From Numida meleagris (Eukaryota > Chordata > Aves > Galliformes > Numididae), in NCBI RefSeq assembly GCF_002078875.1, contig NC_034424.1, forward strand, positions 7,791,586-7,855,585: a DNA stretch of 64,000 bases. The letters are read 5' to 3'. Position 1 is the first letter of the stretch. Each line of letters opens with the position of its first letter. A program made the position numbers and the translations under genes. The notes beneath the pieces are model-generated. The model was not told where the DNA came from. It worked only from the letters and a program-made list of their open reading frames with translations, and made no database searches. Of this stretch, positions 13,601-27,100 are shown in pieces.

Positions 13601-15060
13601 ATCTCAAATGTATTCCCGAGCTTTGAGCAGAGTGGTTTGAATGAGCCTGAAACCAGCGTGGGGGTGGTAAGAGAGAAGTTAGCCCTGCTTAAGAAAAAAG
13701 GAATAAGAGAAAAGGCCCTGGGGGGGTGTAGGGGCTGGGGTGCAAATCGGGGCCACACGCAGCCTGGCTGAGTCCTGAATGCTTGCTTTGGGATTTCCAG
13801 AATACATAGTTAAGCAATTTGCAGCAGCAGTCTCCTTAGGATGGCCCCAGGCCATGCAGGAACATTGAGGGCAGGGGTGGGTTTCAGTGGGAGTGCTTGA
13901 TCACTCCTGTTATTTAAACCAATATATTAAGAAGAATGAGGTTAAATACCTTTCTCTGGGGAGCAAAGCCCTGCGTGCACCTGGAAGATCTAACAGAGCT
14001 CCATAGAACGATCGTACCACATGGCTTTTTTCAGGACCTGGAAAGGAATTACGGTTTTCAAGGGCTTTTGAATTCCTTCCTTCCACGGAATCTGGTCATG
14101 AGGCAACAGAACCTGAACGCCAGCAGCAGGAGGTGTTCATTGGAGCCACTGGATGGGAGCTGCATGGCTCGGGCACATAACCCAGGGCTCCTGCTACCAT
14201 CAGCTGGTGGTTACGGTGATGGCAAGGGGATCGTTTTACCAATTCCAGTTTTCAGCTGTCAGCAGGCAAATCAACAATCTCTCCTGCTGGCATACTGGCA
14301 AAACTTCCACCTGGCTAAAACCCAAACCAGAAGTAATCTTTTGTTCTGCTTGAAAGCTCAGGGGAAAACACGTATTTTCACCTTGGATGGGAGCTTTCTT
14401 TCCTTTTAAAATGCCAACAGTTGGCGATGACATCAAGTAACAAGCGTGTTTGGGTTCGCTTTTAAAGCAGGTTGTCAGTATTCGTGCTTCGGTTGCATTG
14501 CTCAGCCCAACTTCCAAACCTTCTCATGCAACTGACCGCGCTCCTTTCCGCTTAAGCGGCCAACGAGTGAGAACGAGGGATGGAAGCAGCGGAAGGGGAC
14601 GGCTCATGGTGCTGTGTCACCAACCACCGCGGCCCCCGAGCGGCGCTCATGGCAGGAAACACGTTCTGCTCGGAGCCAAAGCTGCAGCCTGACCGCACAG
14701 AGCCACGTCTGCTCACACTGAGCAGCGGGAGCCAGCGCGGGAATGCCCCCGCGTCCATCGCCCGGGTGTTTGCAGCAGGGTAGACAAAGGTTTGGGTGGG
14801 GTTTTTTCTTTTTTCTGCGTTTCTTCCACTTGAAAATGAGCGAGATGGAATGTTACGACAATGTTGTGGGAGCTTTAGAAAAAGACGAAACTTTTTCTTG
14901 GAGTAATAATCCTCATTTTAGGAATGATAACCGGGGCACAGCGTGCTCTCTGCACCAGGAATGCTGATTTTTGTGCGAATAACAGAACACGAGAGAAGTT
15001 TCAAAGGCCTGAAAGGAGACTAAAAGTGAACGGAAGTATTTTAGAAGAGCAACAGAGATG
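10621..15060. other. intergenic DNA between GPSM1 and CCDC187
   Basis: No exon chain, RNA gene or recognisable repeat family. It holds a poly-T/CT tract at 12502-12523 and an AT-rich patch near 11585-11720 with ATTA/TAAT-type words and a 10-bp palindrome ATTCATGAAT at 11588-11597. Open frames up to about 225 codons overlap each other on both strands and look like chance. Confidence 0.5.
12502..12523. repeat. poly-T tract
   Basis: Fifteen T, one C, then more T; simple-sequence or old retrotransposon tail. No associated element recognised. Confidence 0.85.
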
Positions 15061-15069
15061 ACCCTCATC

Positions 15070-15165
15070 CGGAATCATAAAACCACCAAGGTTGGAAAAG
15101 ACCTCCCCAGCCATCCATCTATCACCAGTATTTCCCCACTAAACCTCTTAGTCTGATACTGACAC
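15070..15165 (-). mobile_element. CR1 LINE 3' end, antisense copy 1
   Basis: Read on the minus strand this gives the CR1 3' end: TTTAGTGGGGAAATA, then a diverged form of the GATGG...TTGG...GGTCTTTTCCAACC block and ATTCC-type tail. It is more diverged than the neighbouring copy at 15169-15262 and shares the same TTTCCCCACTAAACC word with it. Confidence 0.75.
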
Positions 15166-15168
15166 CAT

Positions 15169-15262
15169 AGAATCATGGAATCATTAAGGCTGGGAAAGAC
15201 CTCCAAGATCATCAAGTCCAACCACCCATCTACCGCCAATATTTCCCCACTAAACCCGTTAG
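15169..15262 (-). mobile_element. CR1 LINE 3' end, antisense copy 2
   Basis: Starts with CATAGAATCATGGAATCAT, the reverse complement of the CR1 terminal repeat, followed by the antisense of GGTTGGACTTGATGATCTTGGAGGT and the TTTAGTGGGGAAATATTGG block. This is the classic bird CR1 3' end, inserted on the minus strand directly after a second partial copy in the same orientation. Confidence 0.88.
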
Positions 15263-15344
15263 CCTGACACTAATCTGCTCACACTGGACCCAATGAGAAG
15301 GGCCAAGGAACTTCAGTCCATCGCTCCAGAGAGCTGCTCATCAA

Positions 15345-15640
15345 ATGAGCACTCGTTCTTCTGAAGAGATTATGAATTCAGTTCAGAAAGGTAATTTGGC
15401 TGAAATAATAAACATAGACTTCTGCAAAGCGGTTGACTTAATCTCGCATGACATTCTGTTAAAAATAGTACTTAACAAAATCAGCGTAGCTTATATTAAA
15501 TGGATGGAACACTGGGTAGCGTGCATCCAAAAGTAATTATCCAGCGGAGGAATTTCTGGTGCGTCCTAAAAGATTTATGCTCTGTGCAAAGTTATCCATC
15601 AATTATCTGGAGAAATTTCGAATAACAGTAAGAACCAATG
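15345..15640 (+). pseudogene. LINE (CR1-like) reverse transcriptase fragment
   Basis: A plus-strand frame carries the words DFCKAVDLISHDILL and, after a stop and frame disturbance, SINYLEKF. These correspond to the non-LTR reverse-transcriptase blocks usually seen in bird CR1 as DFCKAFDTVSHDIL and LFINDLE. The segment is interrupted by stop codons and lacks the catalytic region, so it is a dead remnant. It runs opposite to the two CR1 3' stubs just upstream, so it is a separate insertion or an inverted piece. Confidence 0.7.
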
Positions 15641-18600
15641 GGAGAGATGGGAGGGTTTGCTCTGCAGAGAGGGATGCTTTGGAGCGGGTGTTGCACACAG
15701 CCAAACATCACCACATGGACAGCTCAGCTGAAGGAAGATGAGAACGCGTGTGCTAAAATGAAGGAGCAGTGGGAAGGCTCTCAGTACTGGGAATGCAACT
15801 ATCAGCTACGGGAGCGATGCAAAACGAAGCGAGTTAATTGATTTAACTGCTTAAGAAAATTTTAAGGTGTGGCTTAATCATAGGTGACAATCAACTTTGT
15901 AGACAATGAAATTTCTGGCAACAGAAGGAAGGCTTCTAAATCTCGTGGAGATTGACGCAGCCAGGGTTTGCAGTCAAGCCATTTCAGACTAGCAATAAGG
16001 TGTGATGCTGAAATGGAGGTAATTAAACAATAAAACAACCACCTTATTAGGAATCTAGCACATTCTCCATTAGCTGGTATCCAGGACAGTGGTGTTTAAA
16101 TATGCTGCAGTTCAGGCACAAGTTCTTGGTCTGAGGCAGCATACATTGAGTGAGAGCATTTGCTTCACGTCAGGACTCCAATTAGGCAATCTGGCTCTGT
16201 CACCTGTAAAGTCACTCTTTCTATTTGACGTATCGATGAGTTCTATCTCTTGATGTTTGATATTTTTCCCAGGCTGGCAAATCTCAGCGTTGTGGTTGAC
16301 GTGCCACTCGTGGTATCGATCACGCGATGTGATTAGCAGCCCATGTGGCCTAAGGGATTGAATGAATATTAATGTCTGTTCACGTGGTTAGGTCTCTAAA
16401 AACTTACCACCTCTCTACCAGGCTGCACAGCCTACAGACTGCAGCTTCCTGCAGTCCACTGTCATGGGATCCCTACCAGGACTGCAGATCAGCTCTGCTG
16501 CATGGCAGCGGTTGTACAACGGGGACAGCACTGGAGAGAGAAAACTGCAAAGGGAAACAGGAGCTCTCGTTGGGCAGCGTCTGCTGCGTGGGCAACACTC
16601 TCACAAAGACACAGCAGCGACAAATGTGGGACGGGAGGACCCAGATCCTGGCTTTGTATTTTGGTTGGACCGCCGGGGTTTTCAGCATCAAACTTCTCCT
16701 GAAGGAGGAGGCTGGAATCTTGCTGTTCTCGGGGGCTCTTTGATGCTTTGCTGGAAGGCTGAAGCAGAACGAAGTAACTCGAGAACAAAAAGCACAGTGA
16801 AGCACAATGACAGAGCGTACAGTCTTTGATACATTACGTTTAATGATACAAATACACCTGGCTGCATACTGAGCTGCAAACTTAAATCCAATCACCCCAA
16901 ACCCAGTGAGTTAGGAGTTTCGGAGCGTCATTACTAGAGATGGCAATAAGGCAAATTCCTTACGTCTGTGCAGTTCTGTGGCAGCTGGTGAGCCCCCGGC
17001 CCCATGGTGGATCCGGGTAAGCTGTGTTTAACCATTGCCCTCAGGATCAGACAGGTATGCAGTGTCTGAAACCGAGACACAGGTTTGCAGCATCCTTGCA
17101 CCTATTGCTCTTCTTCAGTGCACAGGGAATACACGCCCGCTCCTTGTGTGCCAGGACCAGCCCCTACCCAAACCACGAGAATCTTTGCATCAGCTCCTGT
17201 GGGTTTTTCTAACTTCATAATCCTGCATTTCTCCCCTACCACCTACCCTCCTTTTTCCCTTTCGCAGTGCACGGAGACAATGATGTGCAGAGAAATGTGC
17301 CAATTTACCTGCGGATGGCTGATTTAAATTGCCTGCTCCCAGCCTGGTGGTATAAATCCTCCCCTGCAGCTGAAGAGCTCCATTTACTATAGCTGGTTTC
17401 CACGGCAATCGTGTGCTCTCCCACATTCCGCTGCACAGTGCAGGCATCCTCCCCATCCTCTGCTTCTGATTCCATTCACATAGTCTCCTACGGATAGGAA
17501 GAAAAAGTAGTCCATGAATACCTATTCCTACCTTAGCACACTTTTCCCCAATAATACTACGATATATGTATATTTATATATAATCACATCAAGAGAACAC
17601 TTGCCCCTTTCCAGACGTCGTTTGACACTCAACATAAAATCCAGATTTTCTGAAGATACAGTTCATTGCTGACACGTATCATTCTTATTATTTCGGGGCA
17701 TCAACAGGAGAACACAAGCTTGACGTTTCCTTGTGTTTCTGCCTGTAATCTCTGCATGGAAAGGCAGAGCCTGTATTGCAGTGCATCCCTCCCTTGGGCA
17801 GCCCCACTGTAACCTCCCACCCCATCTGGTGCTTCTCTGCACAGCACTCAGCGTGCCCGGAGCGCACGACACAGACCATGGGAAACGTCTCTGCTCATTG
17901 CTAACAAGATGGGAACCAAAACGAGCGGTGAGGATTGGAAGAGACAGTTCAGTGGTATGGGCAAAAACTCTGCAGCCAGGTTTGGGCTCAGCCCCGTACA
18001 TCTCTGAGCGTTGTGCACGAGTGCTGCTATTTCACAGCATTGCCCGCTGAAGGAGAAATGTGTGTCTTATCTCAGGAGCCAGCATGGCGTCATCGGTGGG
18101 CAGCCTCTTTATCTCAGTCTTATTTTCCTGCTGGTTTGGGAAATGATAAGAACCTTTCACAAATGACTCCAATACGCAGTAGTAAGGCCCAAGTTCTTTG
18201 CAGCTTCGAATCAGATCCCTATTTATTAAGTGTCTTTATGTCCCTTTTAAATCCAGCCAGTGTTTTGCTGTGGATTTCAATGGGTGCAGCCCGTAGCTGT
18301 CAGACTCAGAACAGTACGTGTTTTTTCATCAGCTGCCTCTTCCCACCATATGCTGACTGCATCATTCATGTCACATCAGCTTGCAGTTGAAGCCTACATT
18401 TGTGCCATGATTGTTTGCTAACTGAGAACTTCTGTGAGAAGTGGTTTACAATATAAGCTGGTTAGTCAGGCTCCAGAAAATAAAAGTTCCGTTTCCTTTT
18501 CCCTTTGCCAGATGAAGTTACTGGACCTCCGGGGTCCACTGGGTGAGCAAAACTGTACCTGTGCAATATGCAGCAGCTTCAAACCACAGAGACTTGGGAG

Positions 18601-20399
18601 GAATTTCTGGTTTTGGTTCACAGAAATGCTCACTTCCTGATTTCTGCTAGGCCTTGTGGGTTATTGGTTTAAATGTTTCCTGAACAGCGACAGTGCATGT
18701 CAGCGTACCTGCCAAGAGCTGGCATGGGCTGCTGATGGGGGAAATGCAGAGACTCCCACCTGTGGGATAATGCTGTGCAGGGGGAATTCAGCATCGCTGC
18801 TGGTGGGTTCTTAGCGACAAGAAACGTCCCCATATCCCGACCTGAAAAACCCTCCCGTGGCTTTTGTAGAAGTCCCACCAGGTTCACGATAGCCTGCAGT
18901 CTGCTGCAATCGGTGGGTGACAATCCGAGAGCATCTGCGAGGGAAGTTTGGTGTCTGAGGGCTGATGCATCAGAAATGCCATGTGGGTAAATACATGGGG
19001 CCTAATTCTGCCTTCTTTAAGTGTGACGGGAGCTGTGGAGTCCCCAGGACAGAGCCGTACAGGGCTGACTCATTTTGCTTGTATACACCTGGAATCCAAA
19101 CCCAAGAGGATCTGTTCCTCTCTGCCTGGGCTCCCGCTTGGCTCCCGCCCCAGAGCTGCACGCTCTGCAGAAGTGGGATTTGGCCCAAGGGTAGGTAGGT
19201 TTCACTTCCTCAGCTCTCAGCAGATTTGTGGTCTAACACTCCAAGATGTGCAGCACAACACGCCGGCAATCTGTCACTCTCCTGGCTCTTGTCAGCTCCA
19301 ACAGCTTGCTGAGAAGAAGCAGTGCCAGCAGCGATGCCAGCCTGACCCGAGCAACTTCAGACACAGTGCCCATGCGTAGCTGGAAGCGCTGCCCGGCACG
19401 GCGCCTGCGCTCCTGCCCCATGCAGGGCCCCCAGCCTGAGCAGACCCAGGGCTTTCCCAGTTACTGCCAGCATCCCCGCTTCCCAAACCTCTGCTGAATG
19501 TTGCCCTCCCACTGCCAAAGTTTCTCATTACTCTTCTGTCCTCTTTTGCCTGCACATGTGTACTCAGCACGATGGCCGCCCAGGAACCCTGCAATTACAG
19601 CTCTTATCACTTGCATGCCCCGAGTAGTTGTGGCTCTCTCTTGGACAAGGTCTGCATTCCTAGCACTGCAACCTCTAATCAGTCCAAAACATTGGCTTGG
19701 AACAGCTCGAAATGGGAGCTCCGTGACTCCAGTCTGCAGCTCAGGAATCCCTTGTTTGGTTAGACTTGAAAAGCTGAAATGCCGGTAATATCTGAGCACA
19801 GGCTGCAGCGACATTCATTAGATCAGCAGCTGAAGTCTGCTTCTTCAAGAGAACTTCTCTAGAGACCACAGGGATCCATGCAGATGAAAGGATGTGGTGT
19901 CAGTATCTTGCCTCGCCATCTGAGCACTTTCCAGTAATTACGAACACTTACAATATGACACTGCTGCTTCAAGCAAATCTGTAGAATTATAGAGCACGGA
20001 CAAATAACAGAGGGCATAACCAGAAACGAGAATCAGAGTCAGTACAAACCAACATGCTGATGAAAGAGAACATTAGTCTGCTTTGCTCCGCAGTGAGGTG
20101 GGACCCAAAGATACAACTTCTTTCCTTGGAGTACTGATGGAAATTCAAGCCCTGACAGTAGCAGTTGATGGTTACTGCTGTAGAGAAACAAGAAATGATT
20201 TCACCCTTCTTTGCTTGTCTTTATTATCACATCCACGTGCCCTCCATCACTGTCTGCACCAGCAGCACCTAGAGCTGGGGAGCTGCCCCATGTCAGCTGA
20301 TGGGAGAGGATCATTGTGGGAATTCTGAACTCGGAAAAATAAGAATTTCACAAGAAACGAAAATCTAAGGGTCACCTGGCCAAGGAAGAGGAGCTTCGG
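15641..20399. other. intergenic DNA, nothing assigned
   Basis: No exon with family resemblance on either strand. An AT-rich dinucleotide-like stretch lies near 17563-17583. Open frames up to 157 codons occur on both strands without splice or homology support. Confidence 0.5.
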
Positions 20400-21130
20400 G
20401 TTGGCTTTGCCCAGGGGACAATGCCACGCTCCTGGGTTGTCCTGGCACAGTCCCCCAGCACCCCCCCCCCAACCCCGCAGCATCCCAGCGCTGTGCGCTC
20501 CGTCCCCTTTCTGCGGTCGGAGTTTGCCCTCTGCTGTTCGCTGCACGAACTGAAACGCGGACCGCAACGTTTGCCGTCGGATTCCAAGCCCTGAAACTTA
20601 GCAACTGTGACACTAAAAAAAAAACAGTCACACCCGCGGAGGTGGCAAACCTTATCCGACAGGGCAGGACGCCCGGCGCCCCGGGGAGCGCACAAGGCTG
20701 TGTCGAGAAAGCTGCTGGCTTCTCTCCACTAATTCTCCAGCTGACATCAGCCTTGCGCTCCTCTCGTTGCTGTTTGTTCCACCCCCCCCCCACCCCGTCC
20801 CGCTCCCAGCGGCCTCTCACCCCGGGCCCAAACAAAGGTGCGGCGGTGCTGGCAGCGTGCGGGGCTCCCGAGGACGGCCCTGCACCTCGCAGAGCTCACG
20901 GGCAGGGCAGGGCAGGGACGGGCCCGGCCCCGCTGCCAGTGAGGTTCTGGTGCCGGGGAACTGGTGCCCGCGTGTGGCTGAGCTCCGGGAAGGAGCAGAG
21001 GATGGGATGTTTGGCACCGAGCTCTTTCTCACGCCTCCCTTTGGAAGTGGCTCCGGGGATTCTCTGCTGTGCAGCAGCTCTGGCTCTTTCACAGATCCCC
21101 TCTGAGTTGCTCCTCTAGGTGCTTTCCCGC
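20400..21130 (+). promoter_or_regulatory. CCDC187: putative CCDC187 promoter region (GC/CpG-rich)
   Basis: GC-rich interval with C runs at 20461-20470 and 20782-20791 and many CpG between 20640 and 20960, immediately upstream of the first recognisable CCDC187 exon. A noncoding first exon probably lies here, because the first coding exon is preceded by a good acceptor rather than by promoter sequence. Possible donors are GTGCGG after AAACAAAG near 20838 and GTGAGG near 20940; neither can be confirmed. Confidence 0.45.
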
Positions 21131-21157
21131 AGCTCCTGAGGGGAGACCACTCTGTGC

Positions 21158-21173
21158 ATGGAGGCTACAAAAG
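21158..21173 (+). CDS. CCDC187: CCDC187 coding exon 1 (start codon)
   Basis: ATGGAGGCTACAAAAG followed by donor GTAAGT, encoding MEATK with one base left over. An in-frame TGA at 21137-21139 stops upstream extension, and a strong acceptor (pyrimidines then CGCAG, ending 21132) suggests the exon begins at 21133 with 25 bases of 5'UTR. It joins exon 2 in frame to give MEATKDVTLAWKSLQKAKAV, which resembles the CEP350 start region. Confidence 0.82.
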
Positions 21174-24100
21174 GTAAGTGCTAAGCAGGCATGAGTAAAA
21201 ATATGTACGGGTGTAAGGAAGACCTCAAAGGAGAGCAATGACCAGTTCTTTTGCATGATTATTGCAGGAGTGGCTCTCAAGCAAGCAGAACTGTAGCACA
21301 GCTGAGGGATGGAGAGCAGCTTTGCATCCAGGGGATCCGTTCCTCTGGCTGGTACGTGGGTAACGCGCTTCTGTTTTCCTCTTTGCAGTCATAGGCACAG
21401 TCTTGTATAACTCTATTTCATACCAAGGATTTCTTGCTTATTGAAAGGTTTTCTTTTCATCTACATGTCTGCACACACAAGGGAGCAATACTTTGCAGTT
21501 TGCAAGCGCTGGACGGTTGTAAATCTGTGCTCGTAGCTCTTGGAACAACGCGCGGCTCCGCATTTCCTGCTGCTTTCCAACAGTGAGAGCTGCTCAGGGA
21601 GTGCTCCTCAGCCTGAAGACAAGAACTACCAGCAAATATCAGCAGAGGCTTTGCTGAATCAGGTGTAACACGGCTTCAAGAGCATCAGCTCCGGCAGCGC
21701 TCAGCACGCACTGGAAACACAGCGCACGCACACAGCCCAGCCCCAGAGCTCCAGGAGCAGTTCTGCATTTCAGCCAGCTCTGTGAGCCACTCGGAGCTGA
21801 GCACGAGGGGAAGCTGTGCATAGTGAAGATGGATGGGAAGAGATGCTAAAACATGTATTTTGTCTCTTGTTTCCACAGATGTGACCCTGGCTTGGAAGAG
21901 TCTTCAGAAAGCCAAAGCAGTGGTACGTGTGCTCCGGCTGTCATGTGTTTTGCTGTCTGCCACATCCCTGTGCACCCCCTCTGCAGGATTCTCTCAGAGT
22001 GTAATTGAAAGCCATGTAAATATGCCATTTGGTTTGTTCTTTTGCAATGAGCACACAACCCCTTCAGTCACCCACTGCGTGACCGAAAGGGGGTAAGGAG
22101 AAAAGCAAGGCGTCTTCCCAAATTTCACACGGCTCTTTCACGGGAATGACAAGAACAGAGAAAGGTTTGCCTTGCTTGTGCTGCAGCCCCGAGCAGAGCA
22201 ACAGCTGACACCCACTGAGCTGCAACATCCTCTGAGCTCTCCCTGTCCTGCTGTCCTCTTAGTAAGGAGCACCATAATATTCCCATTGGGTGCAACCAGC
22301 TGCAATCATAGCCACGGAGTTACGTAGATGAGCAGATAACATTATCCCAGTGCAGTGCTGGTTGCACAGCCCGGACCCAATGCTGGTATCGTGCTGCTGA
22401 ATTCACTGCTGGCTGCAGTGACTTCCAGCTTAAGCTGCCTGTAAAAATCACATCTCTGGTGAAGACTTGAGGCAGACCTGCAGGCAAAGTGCAAATAACG
22501 GAGAGAAAGGTGATTTCACCTCTTCCCTTCCCGGTCAGTGGCATTCTTTCCAACTGCAGGAAGCGCCACCTGGAACATGCTCGGGCATGCCAGTGCTTAC
22601 CCAGTAACTAGGAGTTGCAAAATTAATCAGGGGACTGCGTGCCAGCAAAACGCTGCCGCGAACAAAAACATATGTCTCCTTTCAAAAGAAAAATCTGCCT
22701 CTTCACAGCTACAAGGGATTGAAAACAAATTTTGTCGTCAAACGCGGAGCCGTGCCAACCCGCAGGCAGCCAGGGGAGAGCTTTGGAACGGAGAAAGCTG
22801 CGGTGAGTTCTGAGTTACTGGGAAACTGCTGAGCCTGGGGGCAGCTCGCTGCTGGAGGAAGGGAGGGAAGGAGGCAGGAGGGAAGGGTGCCCTGTGCCCT
22901 ACTGCCTGCTGCAGCTGCACAGGGCACGAGGAGCCCCACTTTGCTGGGCAGGTGCTGGGTAAAGGATGCAGCACTGCTGCCCACCGGCTGCAGCAAAGTC
23001 CAAGCTGCCTGTGCTTTACCTCCGAGGTTTTTTCCTATTGACAAACTGGGATGAGACAAAAAAAGCAGGTGGTTTGCCCAAATTCCACAAGACCCTTAAA
23101 GACTAAATGATGGGCTGATCTGCTCTGAGCTTGGCTTGTGGGTTTGCACTTGCATCCTTTTTCTTGCTTTGAGTGAGGGAAGCTGTCCGGATGGTAAAGC
23201 CTCTCAGGAAAGTGAACTGTTTTTTAAGTTCCTAATATTGATATAACTTTGTTACACTGTAGATGGAAAGAGAAGCAGAGATGAGACAGCTCTGAAGGAG
23301 AAAAACCGCAGTGAGGTTCCCGTGTCCTGCAGGTGAGTAATGGCCTCAGTGCACTGCACCCAGGGATGGGGCAGCGAAGGTGCACATAAATGGGTTTAAA
23401 ATTCCAGGGTGCAGGACTTCAGAAAAAGTTTATCACCTCACAATGTATTATTAAAAGAATTAAAATGACACCGGATCACCCACCCCCAGAAATGCTGAGC
23501 ACCCAGCCATTGGAACCAGCCATCCCATCAGCTCCTGCACTGGTCTGTCTGCCTTAGTCCATGCTCGTAGTAACTTGTCAGACCACGGTTCCCTTTGCAC
23601 TTTCCCGATTTTATCTTCGTTTTCAACCTCCTGGTAGCAGACAAAATGCTGCTCCTATGAACAAACCAGCATCACCAGCAGAATGCGTTCTAGGAACTCA
23701 GCTGCCACCCAGATGTGTCATGTAATAACATCCCATGTTTAGGTGTTGTACTAAGGGACACGGTTTAGTGGGGAGGTATCGGAGGCAGGTGGATGGTTGG
23801 ACTGGATGATCTTGGAGGTCCTTCCCAGCCTTGGTGATTCTGCGATTCTGTGTGATTCTGTGCCTATTCACTCTTGTTTTTCTTTTCTTTAAGAAAGAGG
23901 AACTGTGCTGCCCTGTCCCCTGCTGGGTCCCACCCCCGCTTCCGTGGCAGCTGTGCTGCCAGCCCCGGCCCACCCATGGCCCCGCTGGCCCCCAGGGGAC
24001 ACCCACCCACAGCACCAGCCGGGATGGGGGCTGCCGATGGGACACAGCCCCCTGCACTGAGCCTGAGGGAGGATTTTGGAGAGTGGGTAGATTCAGGAGG

Positions 24101-27100
24101 TCACACGGTACAAAAGGGAAAACATCCCTGCTCCCCGCATCACACACCTTGCCCCTTGGCAGGGAGCAGCCCGTTCTCAGCCCCCGTGCCCGTGGCTGTC
24201 CTGCTCCCTGTGTGCTACCCTTCATCGGCCAGCAGCCCCAGTGACCAAAAGCTGGACGGGCTGCCGAGAAAGTCACCCTGGAAGAAGTTAGAGCAGCTCA
24301 AGAAGAAAATCCAGGAGCAGAAGAAGCAAAACCAGCAAGCTGCTTCTCAGGGGCAGAAGTGCCTGACTGCATCCTGTGCTCGAGAGCCACTGCAGGACAG
24401 ACCCCTGAAGAGAAAAGTGTGCAGATTGCCTGCCCCTCCTGCTCCACGTCCCACAGGTCAGTGGCACAAGGCACAGGGTGGCACGGTCCTTGCAGCAAAG
24501 CTCTGCGCAAGGAGCTGTGTGTGTGCAATGGGGATGGGTTGGCGGTGGGACTTGGAGGGCTTGGAGATTATTTCCAACCTCTCATGGTTCTCAGCCCATC
24601 GTACGCTGTGCTCCCAGTGTCTTTTACTGACTTTTCTTAGCTGCTTTCATGGAGCTTCCCGTCTCCCACACCTTTTGCCAGGCAGAAAGCACAACGAGAG
24701 TGGCATAAGCACATGGGAAATAATAGCACAGCAGTGTGGAGAGGCATCACAGGTACTTAAAGCAGGAATTGCGGAGCTCAGAGGCATTACAGAGGATTTA
24801 ACAGTTCATTCAGTGGAACTAGCGTGGATCTCAAAGCAGATATTATTAGAATTCCTTATCCTGCTTTGCTGCTAAGTTCAGGCCTGAAGTACCACTCCTC
24901 TACAGCTGTCTCATTGGGTTAGTATGAGCAAAGCTCTCGGGGTGCTGTGCACAGTGATGGGCTCCAGCACGGCCCTGTGCTGGTGTGCATCCCATTGCAC
25001 ACTTGCTCAGCAAGCTTCAGGCAATGGGATTACGGAGGCTCTGCCGGACTAGGGAAGAGGAGCTGAAAAGCTGTGCCTAATAAATCTTATTGCTGTAATA
25101 GCATTAGTGTTAATTCATTGGGCACTGCGATCTCTGTCACACACCCCCAGCTTCCACGGGTGCTTCCCGCAGATCTTCTCCATCCCACTTCTTCCAGTGA
25201 TGGATGGGAGCATTTAGCAGAGCACACCCTGGTGCCGTGCTGTGCTTTGAGCCCTGCTCAGCCCCTGGTGGATGCTCAGCAGGAAGGCAGATGTGTGTTG
25301 CCTTCAGCCAGATCACTGAACGTCGCTGTCAGGGAACGATCAGGGGAGTGTTAAATGCGCCCACCTGCGGGAGCCTCGGGGGCAGCAGATTCACAGCCCC
25401 GCGCACTCGGTTCAGGTGCAGCTCGTTCAGCTGGTCTGTCTGTGCTCTGCCTCTGCAAATAGCATCACAGCTGCTTTGCCAGACACAGCCTTTTACTGGC
25501 TTCTAATTTAAGCTTCACATGAATTCTTTTCTCTGTTTTTTTTCTCCTGGTTGAAGACCAAAGAAAGAGTAGCTCAGCACGGGGGACTCAAACACAGAGC
25601 CAGAGGCAGCCCTCACCCAAGTCCTCTTCTCTGGAGAGAGCAGCAGCGGGTGAAGGTAAGAATGAAATTCATGGGAAATGACACAGACTGATGGAGCAGA
25701 GATCAACAGCACCTGCACACGCACCTGCCAAAATCTGGCTATTAAAATGATGCCAAATCCTGGGATCCGCAGCCAAGGAGCAGAGCCTGCTTATATAAAG
25801 CAAAAAACAAAACCACGGAGAGAACAGACGGAAGTGAGCATTTGTCCAAGGAGGCAGAAGGTGACCAGAGGCAGCAAAGGGATGCAGGGCTTTGTTTCTG
25901 GGTTGGCTGCATGTGAAGCGTGCCGAGGCCCCGGGGGTGTCAGGCAGGGCCACCTGCTGCCCCGTTCTGTCGCTGGCTTTGGGTAATGTTTGGCAGTCAC
26001 TGCCACGTGCCCTCCCCAGTCTCTCCGTTGGTCGCACGCCCAGTGCCGATGCCCACAGGTGTCATCTAAGAACAGCCTTAGTGACCTTCAACTGTTCGTC
26101 CCACCATTGCCTGCGGCAGCTGAATTCCAGGCCTGCCAGGATTAAAAATAACCAGAAATAGAAAATGAGCCGCATGTCCTGGGTGGGAAGAATGATCTGC
26201 CACCCATTGAGTTCCCAGCTGAGCTGAGAGTGCCACCAAAAAGCACATCCTGCAGCACAGGGGCCAGTTGCACCCAGGGCAGTGCAACCCTCCTACAGCC
26301 TCGAGCAGGAGCGAGGTTACCACGTGCTGCTTCTTGGCTTTCCTTGAAGGCTGCCTGCAGCGCAGGTTTGAACTCTCGGAGCAATGTTCCCTCCTGAATG
26401 CCATCGTTCTGCAGTGGAAATGGTTGCTTTCCAACTTGGTGGGCCAGCAGTGGAAGCGCCACGGGTGCTGCTCAACGCAGCCGAATTTTACGCTGGCAAA
26501 GGTTCAAAATGTGCAACTTCTGGCAACCAGAAGGCAAAAAAATCCAAGCAATCTCATGCCATGCAGATGAAATGACGAGTACAGCTGCATCATGCACTCT
26601 GCTACCAAAGTCCTACTTAAAATGCATGAAATATATAATAATTTCCTTCTCCCTCCTTTTTTTTTTTTTTGTTTTAATGGATTGTTTGAAAAATGGCTTG
26701 GTCTTCCTCTGAGAGTGGGTCATAATAAGGCCGTGCCACGTGAAACATTCATCATTGTAACTGCCAGTGTCACGGTGTCTTTATTGGCTATTAGTTTCTG
26801 TCAGTGGAAGAGCCGAGGCAGGGCGACGGGAGATGAATGAGGGGTCAGGGGTCAGAGCCAGAGTACTCCGGAATTTGATGAATTATAAATTTGCTGTAGT
26901 TAACAAAAAATTAAGTCACAACAGCTATAAAATATTCATCTGTTCGTAGGCAGAGGAAAAAAAACCAAATCCAACGCGGGAGAATATTTAAATCAAAAGG
27001 TTTCCTTCTGGTGAGCGATGCTATCAGAAACTCAGGCTGCTCTCAAACTTTGGCTGGAGTTTTTGTCATTAATAAGCACTGTAGATAAAAGAAGATCCCA

